In this document: piece by piece, positions 6,942 to 14,723 of the stretch
Numbering within the stretch: position 1 is the first letter of the stretch
Layout of the letters: each line of letters begins with the position of its first letter
Assembly: GCA_003605055.1 (NCBI GenBank)
Contig: QZKP01000068.1
Location: 1-53,685 of the forward strand
From: Desulfarculus sp.
GTDB taxonomy: Bacteria; Desulfobacterota; Desulfarculia; Desulfarculales; Desulfarculaceae
Direction of reading: 5' to 3'
Length of the DNA: 53,685 nucleotides
Program-made: the position numbers and the translations under genes
Notes under the pieces: generated by a model
What the model saw: only the letters and a program-made list of their open reading frames with translations
Databases searched by the model: none
What the model was told of the DNA's origin: nothing

Positions 6942-8144
6942 TTAGAACCTGGGTGCGAAGACGACGAAGTCGCCGATGGGGTGGTTCTGCCCGTCCTTCT
7001 GCGCCCGAGTCATGCGCACCGAGTTGTTGCCGTGGTGCTGGTTGGGGGTGTAGGTGGTCGGCGCGCCCATGCCCATGGGCTTCCAGTTCTTGATCTGCTC
7101 CATGGCCTTGATCAGGCCCTCGCGAGTCAGGTTCTTGCCCGCCAGCTCCAGGCCCTTGGCCAGGTGCATCATGGAGACCGCGCCGAACACGGCCAGGTAC
7201 TCCTTGCCCTTGAACTTGGGGTTCTGCTTCATGAGGATGTCCACCACCTGGTTGGCTTCCTTGTCGAAGCCGGGCATGGACATGATGCCGGCCATGGTGA
7301 TGTAGGTGCCCACCCAGTTGGGGCCGCAGAGCTTGTGCATGATGGGGTCGGCCACCGTGAAGTTGGTCACCAGGGTCGGCTTGTAACCTACCTTGGCCAT
7401 CTCCTTGACGATGTTGGCCGTGGCCAGGGGGTTGGCGGTGATGATCAGGGTGTCGGCCCCGGTCTCCTTGAGCTTCAGGGCGTGGGTGGACAGGTTGCGC
7501 TCGGTGACCTCATAGGGGACCTTGCCCACCACTTTGGCCTTGCCGCCGGATTCCTTCACCGCCTTCTCGATGCCGGCCCAGGCCAGGTGGCCGTAGTCGT
7601 CGTTCTGGTAGAACTGAGCGATCTTCTTGGCCTTGAGGTTCTTGATGGCGTAGCCGGTCAGGTAGTGGTTCTCGTCGTCGTAGTCCGGATAGGCCAGGAA
7701 GTACCACTTCTGCTTGGCCTTGGGCTGATTGGCGAAGATGCGGGAGTTGGCGTAGGGCAGGATCAGGGGGATATTGTTGTCCGGGAAGAAGTCCTTGGCC
7801 GCGGCGTTGGGGGCCGAGCCCAGCAGGGCCAGCACCGCGAAGATGTCGCTCTTCATCTGCTGCAGGTTGGCCAGGGTGCGGGCCGGGTTGTAGCCATCGT
7901 CCTTGATGATGCACCTGATCTTGCGGCCGTGGATGCCGCCCTTGCTGTTGATGTAGTCCGCCCAGGCCTTGGCCCCCAGGGCAGTGACGCCCCACAGGGC
8001 GGCCGGGCCCGACAGCGGCGTGCTGAAGCCGATCACCACCTCCTTGTCGGACACCCCCGGCACCTTGGCGGCCAGGGCCGTGGCCGGCGCCATCAGCGCC
8101 AGCGCCAATAAAACGATCACCATCCTTTTTAGAGTCACAGCCAT
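6942..8144 (-). CDS. livK: Periplasmic substrate-binding protein of the Liv-type ABC importer
   Basis: A 400-aa type I periplasmic binding protein. A signal peptide covers roughly residues 1-26 (basic start, long hydrophobic core, ALAAK cleavage region). The mature part starts GVSDKEVVIGFSTPLSGPAALWG, the LivJ/LivK opening. A GGGAGGGA ribosome binding site precedes the ATG. As the binding protein it sets the substrate of the importer. Family members of this branch often bind aromatic or fatty acids as well as branched-chain amino acids, so specificity is open; the neighbouring CoA ligase favours an acid lacking an amino group. Confidence 0.88.
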   Translation of the reverse strand: MAVTLKRMVIVLLALALMAPATALAAKVPGVSDKEVVIGFSTPLSGPAALWGVTALGAKAWADYINSKGGIHGRKIRCIIKDDGYNPARTLANLQQMKSDIFAVLALLGSAPNAAAKDFFPDNNIPLILPYANSRIFANQPKAKQKWYFLAYPDYDDENHYLTGYAIKNLKAKKIAQFYQNDDYGHLAWAGIEKAVKESGGKAKVVGKVPYEVTERNLSTHALKLKETGADTLIITANPLATANIVKEMAKVGYKPTLVTNFTVADPIMHKLCGPNWVGTYITMAGIMSMPGFDKEANQVVDILMKQNPKFKGKEYLAVFGAVSMMHLAKGLELAGKNLTREGLIKAMEQIKNWKPMGMGAPTTYTPNQHHGNNSVRMTRAQKDGQNHPIGDFVVFAPRF

Positions 8145-8231
8145 TCCCTCCCTTGGGCCATCTCGTTTCTGGGTTGGCCTGCGTCCGCCGGGGAGCCTTG
8201 GCCAGAGGCCCGCCGGGCCTTGGCGCGCAGG

Positions 8232-9455
8232 CTATTCGTACACCTTCTCCTGTTCATCGGGGGTAAGAGCGTCGTCCTCCACGTCGCGGGCCTTGCCCCC
8301 GCCTTGCATCACTTCCTTGTACCACTCGTGCTGGATCAAGAGGTTCATCACCTGATTGGAGCCGGTCCAGATCAGGGACAGGCGGGCGTCGCGCATGAGC
8401 CGCTCGATGGGATATACCGTGGTGTAGCCGATGCCGCCCATGACCTGCATGGCGTTGTTGATAATCTGCCAGCAGTTCTCGGTGGTCACCTTCTTGGCCT
8501 CGGAGACGATGCGGCGGGGGTCGTCCTGCCCGTCGGCCGCCCGGGCGGCCACGTAGCACAGGGCGCGGGCCGCGTCCAGCAGGGCCACGCTGTCGGCGAC
8601 CATAAAGCCCACCGCCTGGAAGCGGTTGATGGTCTGGCCGAAGGCCTTGCGCCGCGTGGAGTAGCGGGTGGCCACCTCCAGGGCCGCCCGGGCGCTGCCC
8701 AGGGCCCCGGCCGCCGAGGTCAGGCGCTCGGGCACCATCATGCGGTTGAAGATGTCATAGGCGCCGTGCAGCTCGCCCACCAGGTTGGCCTTGGGCACCC
8801 GCACCCCGTCGAAGACCAGGCGGCCGGTGCCGCCGCCGCGGGTGCCCATGAGCTGGTAGATGTTTTGCACCTCCACCCCGAAGTCCCGCTCCACGATGAA
8901 GCAGCTCATGGACTTGTGGGGGTGGGCCTGGGGGTCGCTTTTGGCGTAAACCAAAAACCAGTCCGAGTCCCGGGCGCCCACCACAAAGCGCTTCTGACCG
9001 CTGAGCACGAACTCGTCGCCGTCGGCCACGGCCGTGGTGGTGGCTCCGAAGAAATCCGAGCCGCCCCGGGGCTCTGTGAGGCCCTCGGCGCTGTAGAGCC
9101 GGCCGGCCAGGGTGGGAGCCAGGTATTTGTTCTTCTGCTCCTCGGTGCCGAAGCGCACCAGGGCCTCGCCCACGATGCTGGGCATGGCGTAGGCGCAGCC
9201 CAGGGAGGTGCCCAGCACCCCCACTTCCTCCATGCAGGCCACGTCGGCCACCCAGTTCAGGCCGCGGCCGCCGTAGGCCTTGGGAAAGCGCAGGCCCAGA
9301 ATGCCGGCCGCGCCGGCCTTCTCCACGAACCAGCGGCCCGACTCCAACTCCCCCTGGTCCATTTCGCGCACCATGCGGCTGGGCACCTGCTCCTTGACGA
9401 AGCGGCGCACCTCATCCCTTACCGCCAACTGCTCAGGACTGAGCAGATAGTCCAT
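8232..9455 (-). CDS. Acyl-CoA dehydrogenase
   Basis: A 407-aa flavoprotein of the acyl-CoA dehydrogenase family. FAD/substrate motifs are present (AEGLTEPRGGSDFFG near residue 125, RKAFGQTINRFQ near 270, QVMGGIGYTTVYPIERLMRDAR near 340). The canonical Glu of the YEGT motif is replaced (IWTGSNQ). A Glu in MVPERL (about residue 237) is at the alternative helix-G position used by isovaleryl- and long-chain enzymes. A charged C-terminal tail of about 30 residues (VEDDALTPDEQEKVYE) is unusual. It is one of three consecutive dehydrogenases in this operon. Confidence 0.85.
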   Translation of the reverse strand: MDYLLSPEQLAVRDEVRRFVKEQVPSRMVREMDQGELESGRWFVEKAGAAGILGLRFPKAYGGRGLNWVADVACMEEVGVLGTSLGCAYAMPSIVGEALVRFGTEEQKNKYLAPTLAGRLYSAEGLTEPRGGSDFFGATTTAVADGDEFVLSGQKRFVVGARDSDWFLVYAKSDPQAHPHKSMSCFIVERDFGVEVQNIYQLMGTRGGGTGRLVFDGVRVPKANLVGELHGAYDIFNRMMVPERLTSAAGALGSARAALEVATRYSTRRKAFGQTINRFQAVGFMVADSVALLDAARALCYVAARAADGQDDPRRIVSEAKKVTTENCWQIINNAMQVMGGIGYTTVYPIERLMRDARLSLIWTGSNQVMNLLIQHEWYKEVMQGGGKARDVEDDALTPDEQEKVYE

Positions 9456-9477
9456 GCCCTCCTCCTTGTCTTTTCCC

Positions 9478-10623
9478 TTACAACCCCATCCGCTTGGCGA
9501 TGATTGACTTCATCACCTCGGTGGTGCCCGCGAAGATGGTGTGCACGCGCACGTCGCGGTAAGCGCGGCAGATGGGGTATTCCTCCATGTAGCCGTAGCC
9601 GCCGTGGAGCTGCACGCCGTGATAGGCCACCCGGTTTGCCATCTCGGATATCCACCACTTGGCCATGGAGACCTTGCTCACGATGTCCCGGCCGGCCATG
9701 TGGTCCTCAATCAACTCGTCCAGAAAGGCGCGGCCCAGCTCCACCTCGGTGGCCATCTCCGCCAGCTTGAAGGCGTTGTGCTGGAACTGCCCCACCGGCC
9801 GGCCGAAGATGCGCCGCTCCTGGCAGTAGTCCACCGTCCACCGCAGCATGGCCTCGGCCGCGGCCTGGGACATCACCGCGCAAACCAGGCGCTCCTGCTG
9901 CAGCTTCTCCATCATGTAGGCGAAGCCCCGTCCCTCCCGGCCCAGCAGGTTGGCCGCGGGCACCCGGCAGTCGCTGAATACCATCTCGCAGGTGTCCTGG
10001 CCGTGCAGCCCCATCTTCTTGAGCTTGTTCCCCTTGACAAAGCCGGGGGCGCCCTCCTCCACCACCAGCAGACTGATGCCGCCGCGGGCCGGGTCGGCCT
10101 GGAGGTCGGTCTTGGCGGCCACGATCACCAAGTCGCAGCACTGCCCGTTGGAGATGAAGGTCTTGCTGCCGTTGAGCAGGTAATGCTCCCCGTCCTTGCT
10201 GGCCGTGGCGCGCATGGCCTGCAAATCCGAGCCCGCGTCGGGCTCGGTCATGGCGATGGCCAGGATGCTCTGGCCGCTGGCCGCGCCGGGCAGCCAGCGC
10301 TGCCTCTGCTCCTCATTGGCAAAGGCGTGCAGATAGGGGGTCACGATGTCCGAGTGCAGCCCTACCATGAACGACAGGGCCCCGGCCCGGGCGATCTCCT
10401 CGATAATGATCACCGAGTAGCCGAAGTCCGCTCCGCTGCCGCCGTAGCGCTCCTCCAGCCAGGGGCAGAGGTAGCCCTGCCGGCCCAGGGCCAGCCAGGC
10501 CTCCCGGGGCACCTGGCCCTGCTGGTCCCACTCGGCGATGTGCGGCGCGATCTCTTTTTGCACGTACCGCCGGAAGGCCTCCCGGAAGATCTCGTGCTCC
10601 TGATCCAGCCACCTGCGCGCCAT
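9478..10623 (-). CDS. Acyl-CoA dehydrogenase, long-chain type
   Basis: A 381-aa acyl-CoA dehydrogenase. Key regions are AMTEPDAGSDLQ near residue 124, TFISNGQCCD near 155, RRIFGRPVGQFQ near 275 and GGYGYMEEYPICRAYRDVR near 345. The catalytic base appears to be the Glu in LQQERL (about residue 245), the position used in long-chain acyl-CoA dehydrogenase, because the C-terminal position is Ala (IFAGTTEVMK). It forms C-C unsaturation next to the CoA ester and passes electrons to ETF. It is separated from its two dehydrogenase neighbours by about 20 bases each. Confidence 0.87.
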   Translation of the reverse strand: MARRWLDQEHEIFREAFRRYVQKEIAPHIAEWDQQGQVPREAWLALGRQGYLCPWLEERYGGSGADFGYSVIIIEEIARAGALSFMVGLHSDIVTPYLHAFANEEQRQRWLPGAASGQSILAIAMTEPDAGSDLQAMRATASKDGEHYLLNGSKTFISNGQCCDLVIVAAKTDLQADPARGGISLLVVEEGAPGFVKGNKLKKMGLHGQDTCEMVFSDCRVPAANLLGREGRGFAYMMEKLQQERLVCAVMSQAAAEAMLRWTVDYCQERRIFGRPVGQFQHNAFKLAEMATEVELGRAFLDELIEDHMAGRDIVSKVSMAKWWISEMANRVAYHGVQLHGGYGYMEEYPICRAYRDVRVHTIFAGTTEVMKSIIAKRMGL

Positions 10624-10642
10624 GGGCCCGCCTCTCCCCGCT

Positions 10643-11785
10643 CTAGCCCCTGAGCAGCACCCCGGCCACCGTGACCACCTCGGCCTCCTTGGTGCCCTCG
10701 TAGAGCTCCAGAATCTTGGCGTCGCGGTAGTAGCGCTGCACCTCGTACTCGTGGATGTAGCCGTAGCCGCCGTGTACCTCCACGGCCGCGTTGGCGCAGA
10801 ACACCGCGGTCTGGCCGCCGAAGTACTTGGCCATGGCCGCCAGGGTGAAGTCAGGCTGGCCCGCGTCTATGAGCCAGGCCGCCCGGTACACCAGGCCGCG
10901 CAGGGCCTCGATGCGTATGGCCATCTCCGTGAGCTTCTGTTGGATCAGTTGGAAGGAGCCGAGGGGCTGGCCGAAGGCGCTGCGCTCCTTGGCGTAGCGC
11001 AGGCTGGCCTCCAGACAGGCCTGGGACAGGCCCAGGGCCTGGGCCCCCACCATGGGCCGCGTGGTGTCGAAGAAGTGCATGAGCTGGTAGAAGCCGCGGC
11101 CCTCCTCGCCCACCAGGTTGCCCTTGGGCACCCGCACGTCCTCGAAGGCCAGGGCCGCGGTGTCGCTGGCCCGGATGCCCATCTTGCCCTTGATCTTGTT
11201 GCGGGTCACCCCCGGGGCGTCGGCCGGCACGATGATCTGGCTGAAGCGGCCGTGGCGCTTGGCCTCGGGCTGGGTGATGCACTGCACCACGAAGAAGTCG
11301 CAGACCGTGCCGTTGGTGATGAACATCTTGTTGCCGTTGATGACCCAGTGGTCCCCGTCCAGCACGGCCCGGGTCTTGTAGCCGGCCACGTCGGTGCCGG
11401 CGTCGGGCTCGGTGAAGGCGCCGGCGCTGATCTTCCGGCCGCTGCACACCGCGGGCAGATACTCTTGCTTTTGCTCCTCGCTGCCGTAGAGCCAGATGGC
11501 CTCGCAGCCAAAGGCGGCGGCGGTGATGTTCAGGCAGCCGCCCATGTCCACCCGCGAGAGCTGCTCCACGATCAAGGAGTTGCCCAGGCAGCCCACGCCG
11601 GCGCCGCCGTACTCCTCGGGCACCCAGGCCCCCACCATGCCCAGCTCGGCCGCCTTTTGCACCGCCTCGCGCTGGTAGCACTCCTCCAGGTCGCACTGAG
11701 AGGCCAGGGGGCCCAACTCCTGCTTGGCGAACTTGTAGGCCATGTCCTTGAGTATCTTGTGTTCTTCGCTCAGAGAAAAATCCAT
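10643..11785 (-). CDS. Acyl-CoA dehydrogenase, short/medium-chain type
   Basis: A 380-aa acyl-CoA dehydrogenase. It retains the canonical catalytic glutamate in LELYEGTKEAE near the C-terminus, unlike its two operon neighbours, so the three are not simple duplicates. Other motifs are AFTEPDAGTDVAG near residue 127, MFITNGTVCD near 158, RSAFGQPLGSFQ near 272 and VHGGYGYIHEYEVQRYYRDAK near 340. It lies between the SDR gene and the second dehydrogenase. Three paralogues with differently placed catalytic bases suggest successive oxidations or substrates of differing branching. Confidence 0.87.
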   Translation of the reverse strand: MDFSLSEEHKILKDMAYKFAKQELGPLASQCDLEECYQREAVQKAAELGMVGAWVPEEYGGAGVGCLGNSLIVEQLSRVDMGGCLNITAAAFGCEAIWLYGSEEQKQEYLPAVCSGRKISAGAFTEPDAGTDVAGYKTRAVLDGDHWVINGNKMFITNGTVCDFFVVQCITQPEAKRHGRFSQIIVPADAPGVTRNKIKGKMGIRASDTAALAFEDVRVPKGNLVGEEGRGFYQLMHFFDTTRPMVGAQALGLSQACLEASLRYAKERSAFGQPLGSFQLIQQKLTEMAIRIEALRGLVYRAAWLIDAGQPDFTLAAMAKYFGGQTAVFCANAAVEVHGGYGYIHEYEVQRYYRDAKILELYEGTKEAEVVTVAGVLLRG

Positions 11786-11835
11786 GAATCTATGCTCCAG
11801 AATTTAGTGCTTAATTTCTCCGCCCGCGCCGGCCC

Positions 11836-12603
11836 CTAGCGGGGGGCCATGCGCAGGGCCCCGTCCAGGCGGATGGTCTCGCCGTTGAGCATGGGGTTGG
11901 CGATGATCTGCTCGGCCAGCAGGGCGAACTCCTGGGGCCGGCCCAGCCGGCTGGGGAAAGGCACGCTCTGGCCCAGGGACTGCTGCACCTTCTCGGGAAG
12001 GCTGGCCATCATGGGAGTCTGGAACAGGCCCGGAGCGATGGTCAACACCCGGATGCCCAGGGAGGCGAACTCCCGGGCCAGGGGCAGGGTCAGACCCACG
12101 ACGCCGGCCTTGGAGGCGGCGTAGGCGCTCTGGCCCACCTGCCCCTCGAAGGCGGCGATGGAGGCGGTGTTGATGACGACTCCGCGCTCACCCTCGGCGT
12201 TGGGCTGGTTGGCGGCCATGCGCTGGGCGGCCAGGCGGATCACCTGCATGGTGCCCACCAGGTTTATTTGCAGGGTCTTGATCCAGCGGCCCATGTCCAT
12301 GGGTCCGTCCTTGCCCAGCACCTTGAACGGCACCCCGATGCCCGCGCAATTGACCGCCACCTGCACAGAGCCGAAGGCCTCCACGGTCCGCCGCACCCCC
12401 TGGTCCACCTGGGCCTCGTCGGTCACATCCACCTGGCAGAAAATGACCCGCTCGCCCAGATCCTGGGCCAGGGCCTGGCCCCGCTCGCCGGCCAGGTCGA
12501 ACAGGGCCACCTGCCCGCCGCGCTGCAGCAGGTGCCGGGCCGTGGCCTCGCCTAGGCCAGAGGCCCCGCCGGTGATGATCGCCACTGAATCCTTGATCTG
12601 CAT
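11836..12603 (-). CDS. Short-chain dehydrogenase, 3-hydroxyacyl-CoA dehydrogenase type
   Basis: A 255-aa classical SDR. The NAD-binding TGGASGLG motif is near residue 11, NCAGIG near 88, and the catalytic Ser and YAASKAG (YxxxK) near 165-180. The GGASGLGEATAR opening and the GVPFKVLGKDGPMDMGRWIKTLQINL region resemble the type II 3-hydroxyacyl-CoA dehydrogenases (HSD17B10 group). It would oxidise the 3-hydroxyacyl-CoA produced after dehydrogenation and hydration. No hydratase lies in this cluster itself; the crotonase at 13399-14166 on the same strand could supply that step. Confidence 0.85.
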   Translation of the reverse strand: MQIKDSVAIITGGASGLGEATARHLLQRGGQVALFDLAGERGQALAQDLGERVIFCQVDVTDEAQVDQGVRRTVEAFGSVQVAVNCAGIGVPFKVLGKDGPMDMGRWIKTLQINLVGTMQVIRLAAQRMAANQPNAEGERGVVINTASIAAFEGQVGQSAYAASKAGVVGLTLPLAREFASLGIRVLTIAPGLFQTPMMASLPEKVQQSLGQSVPFPSRLGRPQEFALLAEQIIANPMLNGETIRLDGALRMAPR

Positions 12604-12633
12604 CTTTACCCTCGCAAAAAAGCCGCCGGCCCC

Positions 12634-13275
12634 TCAGCCGGCGCAGTCCTTGGTCATGCCCTTGAACAAAAGCCCCATGGCCGCCCGCAGGGTGGACTCC
12701 ACGTGGTCCTTGCTGGGATCGAAAAAGCGCTTGCTCTCCTCCCAGAGCACCACGCCGGCGAACAGGGACCACACCGTGTCGGCCAGGACTATGGGAGACA
12801 ACATCTCCAGCCGGCCTCGGGCTATGCCATCGGCAAAAACCCCGGCCAGGCCGCGGATGCCCCGCTGGGCCAGTTGGTTGAGCTGCTCCAGGGTGTCGGC
12901 CGCGATGTTGGAGTAGCCCTTGCCGGCCTGCATGTAGAACAGGCTCATGAGCACGGCCGGATCAAAGCGGTAGACCCGGCTGAGCAGGTCGGGCAGCTTC
13001 TTGAGCTTTTGCAGGGGGTCCGGCTCTGGCTGCTGGGCCAGGGCCTCTATCTCGTCCACCACGAACTGCATGGCCGACAGATACAGGCTGGCCAGCAGGT
13101 CGTCCTTGCTGCCGAAGTACAGGTACAGGGTGGCCGGTTTGTAGTCGGCCTTGTCGGCGATCTCCTCCATGGTGGCCCCGGACAGCCCCTTGGCCGCGAT
13201 CACGGCCCGGGCCGCCTCCAGGATCTCCTGGCGGCGCACCTGCTTTTCGCGCTCTTTGCGGGTCGAAGACGCCAT
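12634..13275 (-). CDS. TetR-family transcriptional regulator
   Basis: A 213-aa regulator; the start at 13275 (MASSTRKERE) is preferred to an upstream in-frame ATG because it fits the family. Residues 8-60 form a TetR HTH domain (RRQEILEAARAVIAAKGLSGA, then ADYKPATLYLYFGSKDDLL); the rest is a ligand-binding helical domain. It is the first gene of the minus-strand cluster and is probably its acyl-CoA-responsive repressor, like FadR/PsrA-type TetR proteins. Two perfect inverted repeats lie upstream (13322-13336 and 13339-13354) and would be its operators. Confidence 0.85.
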   Translation of the reverse strand: MASSTRKEREKQVRRQEILEAARAVIAAKGLSGATMEEIADKADYKPATLYLYFGSKDDLLASLYLSAMQFVVDEIEALAQQPEPDPLQKLKKLPDLLSRVYRFDPAVLMSLFYMQAGKGYSNIAADTLEQLNQLAQRGIRGLAGVFADGIARGRLEMLSPIVLADTVWSLFAGVVLWEESKRFFDPSKDHVESTLRAAMGLLFKGMTKDCAG

Positions 13276-13321
13276 ACCCACCGAAACGACTGAAATCCAC
13301 CTTGGATTGCGAACCAAGTTC

Positions 13322-13354
13322 AGTATTGTGAATACTATTCGTTTTCATAAACGA
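13322..13354. promoter_or_regulatory. Two inverted repeats, candidate TetR operators
   Basis: AGTATT-GTG-AATACT (13322-13336) and TCGTTT-TCAT-AAACGA (13339-13354) are perfect inverted repeats in an AT-rich island about 50-80 bases upstream of the TetR start. A TTGACT hexamer on the minus strand lies just beyond them. Autoregulation is inferred from position. Confidence 0.5.
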
Positions 13355-13398
13355 GCTTCGGAAGTCAAGTCTAAAAAAATCCCCGCTGGCTGAGGGGC

Positions 13399-14166
13399 CT
13401 AAATGTCACTGAAGTTGCCGCCCCGTCCCTTGCCGCTGGCAAAGCGGGCCGCGCCCTGCTGGGCCTCGGCCAAAAGCGGAGCCAGGCCCTCGCGACCCTC
13501 GTTTTTGAGCGCCGCCACCAGCTCCAGGTCCCACTGCCGGTAGGAGGACAGGCGGTCGGCGCGAAGGCACATCTGGGGAAAGCGGGCTATCTCCGCGGCC
13601 AGGGCCTCGGCCGCCGTCCGGGTCTGGCCCGGGGCCACCACCCGGTTGGCCAGACCCCAGGACAGGGCCTCCTCGGCGCCCACCGGCCGGCCGGTGAGAA
13701 TCATGTCCAGGGCCCGGCTGTGGCCGATCAGACGCGGCAGGCGCACAGTGCCGCCGTCTAGGAGGGGCACCCCCCAGCGCCGGCAGAACACCCCGAACAC
13801 CGCGTCCTGGGCCGCCACGCGCAGATCACACCACAGGGACAACTCCAGCCCTCCAGCCACGGCGTAGCCCTCCACGGCCGCGATCACCGGCTTGGGGAGC
13901 AGCCAGCGGCTGGGGCCCATGGGGCCCTCGCCCTCGGGCTCGTACACCTCGGCGGCGCTGGTGGCCGCGCTTTTGAGGTCATAGCCCGCGCAGAAGCAGC
14001 CGCCGGCCCCCCACAGCACCGCCACCAGGGCCTCGGCGTCCTCCGCAAAGGCGTGGAAGGCCTGGCGCAGCTCCTGGGCCGTGGCCGGATTGACCGCGTT
14101 GCGCGCCTGGGGCCGGTTGAGGATCACCGTGGTCACCGGGCCCTGTTTTTCCACCAGAACGTTCAT
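13399..14166 (-). CDS. Enoyl-CoA hydratase/isomerase (crotonase) family protein
   Basis: A 255-aa crotonase. LNRPQARNAVNPAT opens it, oxyanion-hole region one is GGCFCAGYDLKSAATS near residue 57, and region two is AVEGYAVAGGLELSLWCDLRVA near 100. In the second catalytic block (GVFCRRWGVPLLDGGTVRLPRLIG, near 125) the usual catalytic Glu of hydratases (PExxxG) is replaced by RRWGVPLLDGG, so the reaction may be isomerase or another crotonase chemistry. It lies on the same strand as, and upstream of, the TetR cluster, but the operator-like region in between suggests separate control. Divergent from the MerR gene. Confidence 0.82.
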   Translation of the reverse strand: MNVLVEKQGPVTTVILNRPQARNAVNPATAQELRQAFHAFAEDAEALVAVLWGAGGCFCAGYDLKSAATSAAEVYEPEGEGPMGPSRWLLPKPVIAAVEGYAVAGGLELSLWCDLRVAAQDAVFGVFCRRWGVPLLDGGTVRLPRLIGHSRALDMILTGRPVGAEEALSWGLANRVVAPGQTRTAAEALAAEIARFPQMCLRADRLSSYRQWDLELVAALKNEGREGLAPLLAEAQQGAARFASGKGRGGNFSDI

Positions 14167-14271
14167 GGCTCACCCCCTGCTGGTCCCCGTCTTGGGCTTT
14201 GCGTCCAGGCTAGCCCCGCCCCGGCCGAGGGGTCAACACCCCCTTGACCGCGGCGGCGGGACGATGATAAC

Positions 14272-14300
14272 TTGACTTTAACGTAAACGATAATAATTGG
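14272..14300 (+). promoter_or_regulatory. Candidate LiuR-type operator/promoter of the leucine/isovalerate operon
   Basis: TTGACT (14272-14277) is followed by TTAACGTAAACGATAATAA, the only AT-rich tract in this intergenic stretch. The ACGTAAACG core resembles the ACGTwwACGT-type sites described for LiuR, a MerR-family regulator of branched-chain acyl-CoA degradation. The exact -10 is unclear. Confidence 0.45.
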
Positions 14301-14312
14301 ATTTTGCAAGCC

Positions 14313-14720
14313 GTGAAGCCAGAGCGCACCTGGAGCATAGGGCAGTTGGCCCAGGAAACGGGCGTCAGCACCCGCAGCATCCGCTTCTACGAGGAAAAGG
14401 GCCTGCTCAGCCCCCAGCGCAGCAACGGCGGCCAGCGCCAGTACCGCAAGCGCGACCGCACCCGCCTCAAGCTGATCCTCAGGGGCAAGCGCTTCGGCCT
14501 GAGCCTGGAGCAGTGCGCCGACATCCTGGGCCTGGCCGCCCTGGAGCCGGACGAGGCCGCCCAGATCAAAAAGGCCCTGGCCTACGGGCAGGACGTCCTG
14601 GCCGACCTGGAGCGGCGCCTGGAGGACCTCAGGGCCATGCGGCGGGAGATCAAGGGCATAGAAAAGAAGATGCACGCTCGGCTGGCCCAGTTGCAGGCCG
14701 GCCGGCACGGGGCGAGGTGA
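14313..14720 (+). CDS. MerR-family regulator, LiuR-like
   Basis: A 135-aa regulator if it starts at GTG 14313; a TTG at 14304 would add three residues. Neither has a convincing ribosome binding site. The N-terminal winged-helix is WSIGQLAQETGVSTRSIRFYEEKGLL (about residues 6-31), followed by RDRTRLKLILRGKRFGLSL, which is characteristic of LiuR-type regulators, and a C-terminal coiled coil (residues 85-130). No metal-binding cysteine pattern is present. It is the first gene of a nine-gene acyl-CoA catabolic operon (stop four bases before the next start), consistent with LiuR control of leucine/isovalerate degradation. Confidence 0.82.
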   Translation: MKPERTWSIGQLAQETGVSTRSIRFYEEKGLLSPQRSNGGQRQYRKRDRTRLKLILRGKRFGLSLEQCADILGLAALEPDEAAQIKKALAYGQDVLADLERRLEDLRAMRREIKGIEKKMHARLAQLQAGRHGAR

Positions 14721-14723
14721 GAG

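Noticed and set aside
8195..8225. GC-rich inverted repeat between the binding-protein and dehydrogenase genes
   Set aside because: The stem is short and imperfect and lacks a T run on either strand; the cluster probably reads through.
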